NCBI RefSeq assembly: GCF_026339735.1
Contig: NZ_JAPEQG010000001.1
Location: forward strand, 2,232,001 to 2,296,000
DNA: 64,000 nucleotides
Origin: Streptomyces sp. NBC_01669
GTDB taxonomy: Bacteria; Actinomycetota; Actinomycetes; Streptomycetales; Streptomycetaceae
Direction: 5' to 3'
Shown in pieces: positions 37,014 to 46,025 of this stretch; position 1 is the stretch's first letter, and each line of letters begins with the position of its first letter. The position numbers and the translations under genes were made by a program. The notes beneath the pieces were generated by a model. That model worked only from the letters and a program-made list of their open reading frames with translations. It did not search any database and was not told the DNA's origin.

Positions 37014-37820
37014 ATGGCCAGTGTCCGTGGTTACTTCCATCCCAAGACGGCGACCGGCGACTCGTCGCTGATCCCCTCGCCGCCCTGGCGCTACTCCGGC
37101 GACCTGCTCACCGTCGAGTACCGCACCGATCCCGCCCGCGTGCGCGAACTGCTCCCAGAACCCCTGGAGTTGGCGGAAGAGGACCCGGGTGCCGTCGCGC
37201 TGATCTGGGCCGACTGGCAGTCCTGCTCGACCAGCGGGCAGGAGCTGCTCGACCCGGTGCTCTCCCAGTACAAGGAGGCCTTCGCGGTCGTCCGCTGCTC
37301 CTACAAGGGACGGACATACTCCCGCTGCGTGTACATCTGGGTCGACAAGGACTTCGCGATAGCCCGCGGACTGCACCAGGGCTACCCGAAGAAGCTCGGC
37401 TCCATCCACCAGACGCGCCCCCACCCGTACGGGCCTGCCCCGCGAATCGAGGCAGGCGCCCGCTTCGGCGCCACGCTCGCCGCGGCCGACCGGCGGCTCG
37501 CCCAGGCCGTGGTCACCCTGCGGGAGGCGTCCGCGACCAACGGCTTCGTCAACGGCCATCCGATGGCCCACCACCGCTGGCTGCCCTCCGTCGAGAAGGG
37601 CAAGGGGCTCGCGCTCGACGAGCTGATCGAGACCGGCGCTGCGTCCTTCGAGGCCGGACAGCCCTGGACCGGCGACGCCGATCTCGAACTGTTCGAGGCC
37701 CCCACCGAGGAGCTGGCCCGCCTGGAGATCCGGGAACCGATCGCCGCGTACTACCGCCAGGTCGGTGTCGTCTGGGACGGCGGCACGCTGCTGGAGTCCG
37801 GCACCTCGGAAGCCGAATAA
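37014..37820 (+). CDS. Acetoacetate decarboxylase-like (ADC superfamily) protein
   Basis: 268 residues. The fold is recognised from LLTVEYRTDPARVRELLPEP at the start and GLHQGYPKKLGSIHQT, where Lys126/Lys127 correspond to the Schiff-base lysine pair of acetoacetate decarboxylase. Members of this superfamily also catalyse aldol, dehydration or other Schiff-base reactions on 2-oxo acids. In a meta-cleavage operon, action on a ring-fission-derived oxo acid is more likely than acetone formation. AAGGA precedes ATG 37014; the gap to the reductase is 12 bases. Confidence 0.8.
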   Translation: MASVRGYFHPKTATGDSSLIPSPPWRYSGDLLTVEYRTDPARVRELLPEPLELAEEDPGAVALIWADWQSCSTSGQELLDPVLSQYKEAFAVVRCSYKGRTYSRCVYIWVDKDFAIARGLHQGYPKKLGSIHQTRPHPYGPAPRIEAGARFGATLAAADRRLAQAVVTLREASATNGFVNGHPMAHHRWLPSVEKGKGLALDELIETGAASFEAGQPWTGDADLELFEAPTEELARLEIREPIAAYYRQVGVVWDGGTLLESGTSEAE

Positions 37821-37854
37821 CCCCTCTATGCCCCAGACCACTTGGAGACCGGAC

Positions 37855-39327
37855 ATGACCGAACACACCCTCACCGTGGCCGGGGTCACCGTCGACACCC
37901 GGCACTGGATCGGCGGCGAGCGCATCGCCTCCGCCGAGACCTTCACCGATGTCTCGCCCATCGACGGCAGCGCCCTCGGCGAGATCTCCCGGGGCACCGC
38001 GACGGAGGCCGCAGCCGCTGTCGCCGCCGCGAAGGCCGCCTTCCCCGGCTGGGCCGCCACTGCGCGCGCCGAGCGGGCCCGCATCCTGCACGCCATCGCC
38101 GACGGTGTCGACAAGCGCATCGAGGACCTGGCGATCGTCGAGACCCACGACAACGCGGCTCTGCTGCGCTCGCACCGCCGCGGCGTGATGCCGCGCGTGG
38201 CGCACAACTTCCGCTTCTTCGCCGACTGGCTGCTGAAGCTGGAGCACGAGGAATTCGAGACACGCGGCCACACCAACCGCGTCAGCTGGGACCCGGCCGG
38301 CCCCTGCGTGCTGATCACCCCGTGGAACGCCCCACTGATGCTGGCCACCTGGAAGATCGCCCCCGCGCTCGCCGCCGGGAACACAGTGATCCTCAAGCCC
38401 GCCGAGTGGACCCCGCTCACGGCATCGCTCCTCGCGGACATCGCCGCCGAGGCGGGCCTGCCGGCCGGTGTGCTCAACGTCGTGCAGGGCTACGGTGCCG
38501 AGGCGGGCAACGCGCTCGTCTCCCATCCCGACGTACGCCGGATCAGCTTCACCGGTTCCGTACCGACCGCGAAGGCCATCGGCGCCGCGTCCGCCGCGAA
38601 CCTCGTGCCCACCAGCTTCGAACTCGGCGGCAAGTCACCCCTGTTGGTCTTCGCCGACGCCGACCTCGACCTCGCGGTCGACCTCGCCGTGGAGCAGTAC
38701 GACAACGCCGGACAGGTCTGCCTGGCCGCGACCCGCATCCTCGTCGAGGAGTCGGTCGCCGACGAGTTCACGAAGCGGTTCGCGCAGAAGGCCGCCACCC
38801 TCCAGCAGGGCGACCCACGCGACGAGGCCACCGACCTCGGCCCCAACATCCACCCCCGCCAGCTGGAGAAGATCGACGGCTTCGTGCAGCGGGCGCTGGC
38901 GGCCGGCGCCCGCGCGGTCATCGGCGGCGCCCCCCACACAGACCTCGGCGGCCTCTACTACCGACCGACCCTGCTCACCGACGTCGCCCAGGACAGCGAG
39001 GTCGTCCAGGAGGAGGTCTTCGGCCCGGTCCTGACCCTCCAGACCTTCGCAACCGAGCAGGAGGCGGTCGCGTTGGCCAACGACACCCGTTTCGGTCTCG
39101 CCGCGACCCTTGCCACCGGCGATCACGAGCGCGCCGCGCGCGTCACCGCGCAGCTCGTCGCGGGCACGGTCTGGGTCAACTGCTTCTTCGTACGGGATCT
39201 GCAGGCACCGTTCGGCGGCTCCCGCCAGTCCGGAGTCGGCCGCGAGGGCGGCACCTGGAGCTTCGACTTCTACTGCGACCTCAAGAACACCGTCACCGCA
39301 CCGAAGGGATGGCAGAACCATGGGTGA
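37855..39327 (+). CDS. Aldehyde dehydrogenase, 5-carboxymethyl-2-hydroxymuconate-semialdehyde dehydrogenase-like
   Basis: 490-residue NAD(P)-dependent aldehyde dehydrogenase. Catalytic Cys289 is in NAGQVCLAATR and general base Glu256 in FELGGKSP; the cofactor region is TPWNAPLMLATWK and FTGSVPTAKAI. The ending GGSRQSGVGREGGTWSFDFY is typical of HpaE/DmpC-type dehydrogenases that oxidise ring-fission semialdehydes. ATG 37855 follows GGAGA. It overlaps the extradiol dioxygenase gene by 8 bases, which fits consecutive steps. Confidence 0.88.
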   Translation: MTEHTLTVAGVTVDTRHWIGGERIASAETFTDVSPIDGSALGEISRGTATEAAAAVAAAKAAFPGWAATARAERARILHAIADGVDKRIEDLAIVETHDNAALLRSHRRGVMPRVAHNFRFFADWLLKLEHEEFETRGHTNRVSWDPAGPCVLITPWNAPLMLATWKIAPALAAGNTVILKPAEWTPLTASLLADIAAEAGLPAGVLNVVQGYGAEAGNALVSHPDVRRISFTGSVPTAKAIGAASAANLVPTSFELGGKSPLLVFADADLDLAVDLAVEQYDNAGQVCLAATRILVEESVADEFTKRFAQKAATLQQGDPRDEATDLGPNIHPRQLEKIDGFVQRALAAGARAVIGGAPHTDLGGLYYRPTLLTDVAQDSEVVQEEVFGPVLTLQTFATEQEAVALANDTRFGLAATLATGDHERAARVTAQLVAGTVWVNCFFVRDLQAPFGGSRQSGVGREGGTWSFDFYCDLKNTVTAPKGWQNHG

Positions 39328-40255
39328 GATCGTCGGGGCGGGCCTGCTCGCCCATGTCCCCACCATCGTGCTGCCGGAGGCCGACCGGCTCGACCTCAAC
39401 GAGGGCAAGGAGATCACCCTCGTCACCGGCCTGCACCAGCTGCGCCGCGACGTCTTCGAGCGCGACACCTACGACACGGTCGTCGTCCTCGACTCGCACT
39501 GGGCCACCACGGTCGAGTTCGTCGTCACCGCCCAGCAGCGCCGCGCCGGGCTCTTCACCTCCGAGGAACTGCCGCGCGGCATGTGCCGGATGCCGTACGA
39601 CTTCCCCGGCGACCCCGAACTCGCCCGGAACATCGAGAAGTTCGCCGACAAGCACGGCACCTGGATCACCGCAATCGACGATGCCTACCTGCCGATCTAC
39701 TACGCCACCATCAACCTCTGGAAGTTCCTCGGCGAGGGCCTTCCCGACAAGAAGTGGGTGACCATCGGGGTCTGCCAGACCGGCGACATGGAAGACCACC
39801 TGCGGCTGGGCCGGGCGCTGGCCGACGGCATCGCGGCCACGCCCGGCCGCCGGGTGCTCCTCATCGCCTCCGGCGCGCTCTCCCATACCTTCTGGCCGCT
39901 GCGCGAACTGCGCGACCACGAGGCGAGCGACCCCGCCCACGTCTTCACTGCCGAGGCCCGCGAGGCCGACCACGAGCGCATCGCCTGGTTCAAGGAGGGC
40001 CACCACGACAAGGTCCTCGACACCATGAACGAGTTCTGGAAGTACAAGCCCGAGGCGAAGTTCTTCCACTACCTGATGATGGCCGGCGCGCTCGGTGAGG
40101 GCGCGTGCACGGCCAAGGGCCGCCAGTACGGCGAGTACGAGAACTCCATCGGCACCGGCCAGGTTCACCTCTGGTTCGATCGCCCCGCCGACGGCTGGAC
40201 CGGCGCCGGCCTGCCCGTATCTCCTTCCCCGCGCACCCCGCACAGCCGCTCCTAG
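39320..40255 (+). CDS. Class III extradiol ring-cleavage dioxygenase (HpaD/LigB-like)
   Basis: 311-residue iron(II) dioxygenase of the LigB superfamily that cuts catechol-type rings next to the diol, most like homoprotocatechuate (3,4-dihydroxyphenylacetate) 2,3-dioxygenase. Iron ligands His12 (LLAHVP) and His60 (LDSHWATT) are visible, and a late acidic ligand is expected near MMAGALGEG. SGALSHTFWPL contains the conserved second-sphere histidine. Neighbouring genes supply the semialdehyde dehydrogenase and an FAH-family isomerase/decarboxylase, so the product can go down a meta pathway. Confidence 0.88.
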   Translation: MGEIVGAGLLAHVPTIVLPEADRLDLNEGKEITLVTGLHQLRRDVFERDTYDTVVVLDSHWATTVEFVVTAQQRRAGLFTSEELPRGMCRMPYDFPGDPELARNIEKFADKHGTWITAIDDAYLPIYYATINLWKFLGEGLPDKKWVTIGVCQTGDMEDHLRLGRALADGIAATPGRRVLLIASGALSHTFWPLRELRDHEASDPAHVFTAEAREADHERIAWFKEGHHDKVLDTMNEFWKYKPEAKFFHYLMMAGALGEGACTAKGRQYGEYENSIGTGQVHLWFDRPADGWTGAGLPVSPSPRTPHSRS

Positions 40256-40266
40256 AAAGGCCCGCC

Positions 40267-41112
40267 ATGCCCGAGTACCGCCGCATCCTCCTCGACGGAG
40301 TCGCCGTCGAGACCCTCCGTGACGGAGACGAACTCGTCGCCGGCGACGGCCGCCGCGTCAAGATCGACGACGCCCGGCACCTGCCACCGGTCGTGCCGTC
40401 GAAGGTGGTCGCCGTCCACCTCAACCACCGAAGCCGCGTCGACGAGTTCCAGATCGACCTCACCCCGACCCCGACCTACTTCCACAAGCCGACCTCCGCC
40501 CTCAACTCCCACAAGGGCGCCGTCGTCCGCCCCGAGGGCTGCAAATGGCTCAACTACGAGGGCGAGGTCGCCATCGTCATCGGCAGGACGGCGCGCAACA
40601 TCTCCCCGGTCCAGGCGGGCGACTACATCGCGGGCTACACCGTCGCCAACGACTACGGCCTGCACGATTTCCGCGACACCGACGCCGGCTCCATGCTCCG
40701 CGTCAAAGGCTCCGACTCCCTCTGCCCCCTCGGACCGGGTCTCGTCACCGACTGGGACTTCCACGGCAAGTACCTGCGCACCTACGTCAACGGTGAGGTC
40801 GTCCAGGACGGCTCGACCGACGAGATGGAGTGGGACATGCACTACCTCGTCGCCGACATCGCCCGCACCATCACCCTCCACCCCGGCGACGTCCTGCTGT
40901 CCGGCACCCCGGCCAACTCCCGCCCCGTACAGCCTGGCGACGTCGTCGAGGTCGAAGTCGAGGGCCTCGGCCGGCTCACCAACCACATCGTCGCCGGACC
41001 CACCCCCGTCCGCACCGACGTCGGCGCCCAGCCCACCGAGTCCGAGGAAGTGCTGTCCACCGCGCTCGGCGGCGACTGGGAGTTCCGTGGCGTCCGCCCG
41101 CCCAAGCGCTGA
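40267..41112 (+). CDS. FAH-family hydrolase/isomerase-decarboxylase (HpaG-like)
   Basis: 281-residue fumarylacetoacetase-fold enzyme. Metal-binding acidic residues lie in LNYEGEVAIVIG and NDYGLHDFRDTD; the C-terminal LLSGTPANSRPVQPGDVVEV is the family hallmark. In homoprotocatechuate-type pathways such proteins isomerise and decarboxylate the ring-fission diacid. AGAAAGG precedes ATG 40267. No hydratase or class II aldolase for the final steps is visible in the window. Confidence 0.88.
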   Translation: MPEYRRILLDGVAVETLRDGDELVAGDGRRVKIDDARHLPPVVPSKVVAVHLNHRSRVDEFQIDLTPTPTYFHKPTSALNSHKGAVVRPEGCKWLNYEGEVAIVIGRTARNISPVQAGDYIAGYTVANDYGLHDFRDTDAGSMLRVKGSDSLCPLGPGLVTDWDFHGKYLRTYVNGEVVQDGSTDEMEWDMHYLVADIARTITLHPGDVLLSGTPANSRPVQPGDVVEVEVEGLGRLTNHIVAGPTPVRTDVGAQPTESEEVLSTALGGDWEFRGVRPPKR

Positions 41113-41167
41113 GAGCACCGCATGACGCGTGTACACCCACCCACAACCGGCGGGTAGGGTCCCTGAC

Positions 41168-41806
41168 ATGACCAAATCCGCCGAGACCACCGAAGACGAG
41201 GGCGAAGGCAAGCGGACCAAGCCCCGCAAGCGGGTGAACTACGGAGCGGGCCGCGAAGCCCTGCTCGGCGCCGCCGTGCGGGTGGTGGCCCGCGGTGGTC
41301 TGCGCAAGCTCACTTACCGCGCGGTCGCGGAGGAGGCCGGGGTCACCCACGGCCTGGTCGTCCACCACTTCGGCTCGCGTGACGCCCTCATCGAGGAGGC
41401 GCTGACCCACGCCGTGCGCACCAGCCTGAGCTCCAGCGCGCTGGAGCCTGGCACCGGCAAGGTGACGGACTTCTCGACCGGGCTGTCGGAGATGGTCACC
41501 GCTGATCCGGACATCCAGGTGTTCCAGTACGAGCTGCTCCTCGAATCCCGCCGCAGGCCCGAGCTGCTGCCACCGCTGCGTGCCCTGTACGACGAGTACT
41601 TCGAGGCCACCCAGCGCGAGCTCACCCGCATACTGCCGGGCGACGCGAACCCGGCGCTGATGCGGTTGGTCTTCGCCGCTCTGGACGGCCTCGTCCTGCA
41701 CCAGCTCGTGTTCGACGAGCCGACGGTCACCGACGCCGCCCTGGAGGAACTGAGGGCTCTCCTGCGGCTGCTCGACACCGACGGGGGCGCCGCGGGGGAC
41801 CTCTGA
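41168..41806 (+). CDS. TetR-family transcriptional regulator
   Basis: 212 residues. A charged N-terminal tail precedes the helix-turn-helix (LTYRAVAEEAGVTHGLVVHH, then FGSRDALIEEAL); the rest is the ligand-binding helical domain with a TetR_C-like end. It closes the ferredoxin-to-FAH cluster, 55 bases after the FAH gene, so it is probably cotranscribed and may sense the aromatic or oxo-acid intermediate. It is a second candidate, besides the MarR protein at 46827, for the factor that binds the CGTTTG-N4-CAAACG sites. Confidence 0.9.
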   Translation: MTKSAETTEDEGEGKRTKPRKRVNYGAGREALLGAAVRVVARGGLRKLTYRAVAEEAGVTHGLVVHHFGSRDALIEEALTHAVRTSLSSSALEPGTGKVTDFSTGLSEMVTADPDIQVFQYELLLESRRRPELLPPLRALYDEYFEATQRELTRILPGDANPALMRLVFAALDGLVLHQLVFDEPTVTDAALEELRALLRLLDTDGGAAGDL

Positions 41807-41823
41807 TCCCCACCGGCACCTCG

Positions 41824-41856
41824 CGAGGCCCTGGACGCTCGGCGTCCAGGGCCTCG
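41824..41856. terminator. 15-bp perfect hairpin after the TetR gene
   Basis: Arms 41824-41838 and 41842-41856 (CGAGGCCCTGGACGC and its complement) with a 3-base loop end the ferredoxin-to-TetR operon. Confidence 0.85.
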
Positions 41857-42009
41857 TTCGATTCCGCACCGGAGCCATCGCCGTACGCGACGAGGCGTGC
41901 ACCGCACGTGAGGAGCGGCGCGTTTCAGGGGCTCGCCCGCCTCGCCGATGCCGCTTCGGTTTCGGCGCCGCGAGGGGCCGGCAGTGCGGCGGGAATCCTC
42001 TTCAACCCC

Positions 42010-42063
42010 TTGCCAAACGGATAGTTCCCGCCCAGGATGAGGCAACTCGTTTGGCCTGAAACA
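42010..42063 (+). promoter_or_regulatory. Promoter of the permease gene with operator
   Basis: TTGCCA (42010-42015), 17 bases and CAGGAT (42033-42038) form a Streptomyces-like promoter. The operator variant CGTTTGGCCTGAAACA lies at 42048-42063, on the start region, with the same 6-4-6 geometry as the sites at 35361 and 35470. Confidence 0.6.
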
Positions 42064-42099
42064 AACCACCCTCTCCTCATTCCCCGGCAGGTGATCCGA

Positions 42100-43557
42100 G
42101 TGGACAGTCAAACGGTCGCAAGGCAACAGACCGTGCAGGACGCGCCCACCGCAGGCAAGCTCAAGCCCAACGCCCTCGGCGTCCTGGGCATCCTCTTCTT
42201 CGTCCTCTCCGCGCAGGCCCCGCTGACCGGCATCGCCGGAGCCGCCCCCATCTCCGTCGGCCTCGGCAACGGAGCGGGCGTCCCTGCCGCGTACGTCGCC
42301 GCCGGTCTGGTGATCCTGCTGTTCTCGGTCGGCTTCGTCGCCATGGGCCGCCATGTCGTGGACACGGGCGCCTTCTACACGTACATCGGCAAGGGCCTGG
42401 GCCGGACCACCGGATCCGGCAGCGCGGGCGTGGCCCTGTTCGCCTACTGCACCATCCAGGCCGCCATGTACGGGCTGTACGGGGAGCTGGTGAGCGGTCT
42501 GGTCTCGCACTACGCGGACCTGGACACGCCGTGGTGGGTCTGGACGTTGGCCACGATGGTGGTCGTCCAGGCGCTCGGCGCGGCCGGCATCGAGATGGGC
42601 GCCAAGGTCCTCGCGGTCTTCGTCCTGGCGGAGTTCAGCATCCTGCTCGTCTTCGCACTGGTCACCCTGTTCAAGGGCGGCGGCCCCGAGGGGCTCGGCT
42701 TCACCGAGAGTTTCTCGCCGAAGGCTGCCCTGCAGGGAGCTCCCGGAGTGGCGATGATGTTCGCCGTGGCATCGATGTTCGGCTTCGAGGCCACCGCGAT
42801 CTACGGCGAGGAGGCGCGCGAACCGCGCAAGACCGTCCCCCGGGCCACCTACCTGTCGGTCGCCGTCGTCACCGGCTTCTTCGCCTTCACCTCCTGGATG
42901 CTCATCTCCTCCTACGGTGCTTCGCACGCCACCGCAGCCGCCGGAAAGGCACTGGAGAGCGGCGACGCCACGGCGTTCGTCTTCAATCCCGTCGCCGACC
43001 AGTTCGGTGGATGGGCTTACGACGTACTGCCGATCCTGCTCGCAACCTCGCTCTTCGCGGGCATCCTCGCCTTCCACAACTCGGCCAACCGCTACCTGTT
43101 CTCGCTCAGCCGTGAGGGGCTACTGCCCCGCAAGTTGTGTGCGCTCAACCAGCGCCGTTCCCCCTGGGCGGCCGGCAGCGTGCAGACCGCGATCGCGCTG
43201 GTGCTGGTCGCCCCGTTCGCGCTGCTGGGCAAGGACCCCGTGCTGACGCTCTTCTCCTGGTTCAGCGGAGTGGCCGTCCTCGGGATCATGCTCCTGTATT
43301 TCCTGACCTCGGTTTCGGTGATCGTCTTCTTCCGACGCGAGCGCCTCGACACCCGCCCCTGGAACACCCTGATCGCCCCGGCCCTCGGCGCGCTCGGCAT
43401 CGCGGGCGCCATCTGGCTGATCCTCGCCAACTTCACGACGCTCATCGGCGGTGACCCCGGCACGGCCACCTGGCTCGCGCTCAGCGTCCCGGCGGTCCTG
43501 GTCCTGGGCGCCGTGGCGGCACGGGTGGTGCGCGGCAAGGCGGCTGTGACCGCCTGA
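42100..43557 (+). CDS. APC-family amino acid/amine permease
   Basis: 485-residue permease with about 12 transmembrane helices, starting with GVLGILFFVLSAQAPLTG. It contains MMFAVASMFGFEATAIYGEE, a segment conserved in amino acid/polyamine/organocation transporters. The probable role is uptake of the amine that feeds the island. GTG 42100 follows AGGTGA by 5 bases; in-frame GTG 42091 is the alternative, and ATG 42037 is rejected since it would place the promoter inside the gene. Operator 42048-42063 ties it to the same regulon. Confidence 0.9.
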   Translation: MDSQTVARQQTVQDAPTAGKLKPNALGVLGILFFVLSAQAPLTGIAGAAPISVGLGNGAGVPAAYVAAGLVILLFSVGFVAMGRHVVDTGAFYTYIGKGLGRTTGSGSAGVALFAYCTIQAAMYGLYGELVSGLVSHYADLDTPWWVWTLATMVVVQALGAAGIEMGAKVLAVFVLAEFSILLVFALVTLFKGGGPEGLGFTESFSPKAALQGAPGVAMMFAVASMFGFEATAIYGEEAREPRKTVPRATYLSVAVVTGFFAFTSWMLISSYGASHATAAAGKALESGDATAFVFNPVADQFGGWAYDVLPILLATSLFAGILAFHNSANRYLFSLSREGLLPRKLCALNQRRSPWAAGSVQTAIALVLVAPFALLGKDPVLTLFSWFSGVAVLGIMLLYFLTSVSVIVFFRRERLDTRPWNTLIAPALGALGIAGAIWLILANFTTLIGGDPGTATWLALSVPAVLVLGAVAARVVRGKAAVTA

Positions 43558-43566
43558 TCCGCCGTT

Positions 43567-43615
43567 CCCCCGCGGCGCGCCCCCGGCGAACGGCCCCGGG
43601 CGCGCGCCGCGGGGG
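43567..43615. terminator. 14-bp perfect hairpin between permease and amidotransferase genes
   Basis: Arms CCCCCGCGGCGCGC (43567-43580) and its complement (43602-43615) separate the convergent genes. Confidence 0.8.
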
Positions 43616-43655
43616 TGCCACCCCGTCCCGCAGGACGCGCATCAGCACGCCCACA

Positions 43656-44366
43656 TCAGTCGGCGGCGTGGGCCACCTGGTCCAGGAAGCCGTCGACGAG
43701 GCGGCGGGCATGGGCGCGAGCGACGGATTCCATGGCGCGGCTGCGCATGAGCAGTTCATCCGGGTCGACTCCATGCCGTACGCACTGCTCCGCGCCGCCG
43801 AGGTCGATCCACCCCTGCACCATCGCCGTGGTGACCTCGGGGTGGAACTGCACGCCCAGCGCTCGCCCCACCCGGAAAGCCTGCGTGCACACGGCGTTGC
43901 GGGCCAGCGCCACGGCGCCGGGCGGCAGGACGCAGCGGTCGTAGTGCCACTGGAACCACGGCCCCGGCGGCACCAGGCCGGGAACCTCGGTCTCGACCTC
44001 CGTCCATCCGATCTCGGGCCGCGGGGAGGCTTCCACCGAGCCGCCGAGGGCGGTGGCGAGCGCCTGGGCGCCGAAGCAGACGCCGAGGACCGGGATGCCG
44101 AGGTGGTGGGCCTTGCGCAGCAGCGCGAGCTCGCCGCCGATCCAGCTACCGACGGCCGAGTCGTCGTAGACCGACCAGGGGGCGCCGAGGGACACGATCA
44201 GGTCCCAGCCATCGGCGTCGGGGAAGTCGAACTCCACATTCGGCGCGTGATGGCGGGACTCGGGCACGACCGTCACCGTGGTGAGTTCGTACCCGTGCTC
44301 GGCAAGGCGGTCCCCGACCCGCCCGGGCTCTGTCACGTGGTCGTGCTTGATGACGAGTGCTCGCAC
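43656..44366 (-). CDS. Class I glutamine amidotransferase-like gamma-glutamyl hydrolase
   Basis: 236-residue stand-alone GATase. Nucleophile Cys97 is in LGVCFGAQALA, the catalytic His175 and Glu in VQFHPEV. Proteins of this shape act alone as gamma-glutamyl hydrolases or with synthetase partners; in aniline-type pathways an amidotransferase-like protein accompanies a GS-like ligase. GTG 44366 starts VRALVIKHDHV and follows GAGGAACGGAG. It is divergent from the aldehyde dehydrogenase gene across the operator pair at 44423-44508, so it belongs to the same regulon. Confidence 0.85.
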   Translation of the reverse strand: MRALVIKHDHVTEPGRVGDRLAEHGYELTTVTVVPESRHHAPNVEFDFPDADGWDLIVSLGAPWSVYDDSAVGSWIGGELALLRKAHHLGIPVLGVCFGAQALATALGGSVEASPRPEIGWTEVETEVPGLVPPGPWFQWHYDRCVLPPGAVALARNAVCTQAFRVGRALGVQFHPEVTTAMVQGWIDLGGAEQCVRHGVDPDELLMRSRAMESVARAHARRLVDGFLDQVAHAAD

Positions 44367-44422
44367 GATGGGCGCTCCGTTCCTCTGTCCATGGACCCGC
44401 CGGATCACCCCGACCGGTAAAT

Positions 44423-44508
44423 CGTATGGATCCAAATGATACGTGGAACCCACCTCCCGGGAACCCTTGTGAGGGGCCGCGCATCGCCATATCGTTTGAG
44501 CCCAAATA
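44423..44508. promoter_or_regulatory. Two operator sites in the divergent amidotransferase/dehydrogenase region
   Basis: CGTATGGATCCAAATG (44423-44438) and CGTTTGAGCCCAAATA (44493-44508) both keep the 6-4-6 layout CGTxTG-N4-CAAAxx, one near each divergent gene start. Intervening sequence is AT-rich for this genome. Confidence 0.65.
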
Positions 44509-44534
44509 TATTGGATCTGACCTGGAGGCCACCC

Positions 44535-46025
44535 ATGCCGGATGTCACCCATGAGGAGTGGCTGCGCCGAGCCGAGGAGCTGGATCTGTCCGGGGTCCAC
44601 CACATCGACGGCGCCGACGAACCCGGTGGCGGTGGGAGCTACGCCGTCGTCTCTCCACGCAACGGCCAGGTGCTGACCCAGGTCGCCGACGGAGGCCACG
44701 CGGAGGTGGACGCGGCCGTGGCCGCCGCCCGCCGGGCCTTCGACTCCGGCCCCTGGCCGCGCATGGCGCCCGCCGACCGCGGCCGGGCGCTGCTGCGGAT
44801 CGCCGATCTGCTGGAGGAGCACCGCGACCGGCTCGCGCTCACCATCAGCCTGGAGATGGGCAAGCCCATCACGGACGCGTATGCCATCGAGCTGCGCGCC
44901 GCGATCAATACCTTTCGCTGGTACGGACAGTTGGCCGACAAGGTGACCGACGAGTCCCCCCACACCGCCCCGGACGCGCTCGCGCTCGTCACCCGGGAGC
45001 CGGCGGGCGTCGTCGGCGCGGTGGTGCCGTGGAACTTCCCCCTGACGCTCGCCTCCTGGAAGGTCGCGCCCGCGCTCGCGGCCGGCTGCACCGTCGTACT
45101 GAAGCCCTCCGAGAACTCCCCGCTGTCCGCCCTGCTGTTGGGCCGCCTCGCAACCGAGGCCGGGCTGCCGCCGGGCGTCCTGAACGTCGTCACCGGCGAC
45201 GGCCCCACCGCCGGGCGGGCGATCGGCCTGCACCCCGACGTGGACGTCCTGGCCTTCACGGGGTCGACCGCCGTGGGACGGCACTTCCTGCGCTACGCCG
45301 CCGACTCCAACCTCAAGCGTGTCTGGCTGGAGTTGGGCGGCAAGTCGCCCAACATCATCCTCCCGGACGCCCCCGACCTGGAGAAGGCCGCGGCCACCGC
45401 CGCCTGGGGCATCTTCTTCAACCAGGGCGAGATGTGCACGGCACCCTCGCGACTGCTCGTCCACTCCTCCGTAGCCGAACGCGTCACCGAGGCCATCGTG
45501 GAGCGCGCGCGGAAACTGCGCGTCGGTGACCCCCTCGACCCCGCCACCGAGATGGGCGCACTGGTCGGCGAGGGACACCTGGAGCGCGTACGGAAGCACA
45601 TCGGGACCGGCCTCCACGAGGGCGCCCGGCTGCGGACCGGCGGTGACCGCACACTGGCCGAGTCCGGGGGCAGCTTCCTGCGGCCCACCGTCTTCGACCG
45701 GGTGGACCCCGGCATGCGGTTGGCCCGGGAGGAGATCTTCGGCCCGGTGCTGTCCGTCCTCACCTTCGAGGACCTCGACGAGGCCGTCGCGCTCGCCAAC
45801 GCCACCGAGTACGGTCTCGCGGCCGGGCTCTGGACGTCCGACCTGTCCACCGCACATCGGGTCTCCCGCGCCCTGAAGGCCGGGACGGTCTGGGTCAACT
45901 GCTACGAGGAGGGCGACCTGACCGTGCCCTTCGGCGGGATGAAGCAGTCCGGCAACGGCCGCGACAAGTCCGCGCACGCCCTGGAGAAGTACACCGAACT
46001 CAAGACCACATGGATCCAGCTGTGA
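44535..46025 (+). CDS. Aldehyde dehydrogenase (gamma-glutamyl-aminoaldehyde type)
   Basis: 496-residue NAD(P)-dependent dehydrogenase. Catalytic Cys301 is in NQGEMCTAPSR, Glu266 in LELGGKSP, cofactor loop PWNFPLTLASWK and FTGSTAVGRHF. The family look and the coupled gamma-Glu-X hydrolase gene recall PuuC, which oxidises gamma-glutamyl-aminobutyraldehyde; other amine-derived aldehydes are possible. ATG 44535 follows GGAGG. Its TGA overlaps the GTG of the hydrolase gene (GTGA, 46022-46025). Confidence 0.9.
   Translation: MPDVTHEEWLRRAEELDLSGVHHIDGADEPGGGGSYAVVSPRNGQVLTQVADGGHAEVDAAVAAARRAFDSGPWPRMAPADRGRALLRIADLLEEHRDRLALTISLEMGKPITDAYAIELRAAINTFRWYGQLADKVTDESPHTAPDALALVTREPAGVVGAVVPWNFPLTLASWKVAPALAAGCTVVLKPSENSPLSALLLGRLATEAGLPPGVLNVVTGDGPTAGRAIGLHPDVDVLAFTGSTAVGRHFLRYAADSNLKRVWLELGGKSPNIILPDAPDLEKAAATAAWGIFFNQGEMCTAPSRLLVHSSVAERVTEAIVERARKLRVGDPLDPATEMGALVGEGHLERVRKHIGTGLHEGARLRTGGDRTLAESGGSFLRPTVFDRVDPGMRLAREEIFGPVLSVLTFEDLDEAVALANATEYGLAAGLWTSDLSTAHRVSRALKAGTVWVNCYEEGDLTVPFGGMKQSGNGRDKSAHALEKYTELKTTWIQL

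Noticed and set aside
41930..42036. ATG 42037 as permease start
   Set aside because: It would place the promoter and operator 42010-42063 at or inside the gene; GTG 42100 has a proper ribosome binding site.
44367..45977. Minus-strand extension of the amidotransferase frame across the aldehyde dehydrogenase gene
   Set aside because: The extension is antisense to an intact dehydrogenase; the family start is at GTG 44366, with a ribosome binding site.
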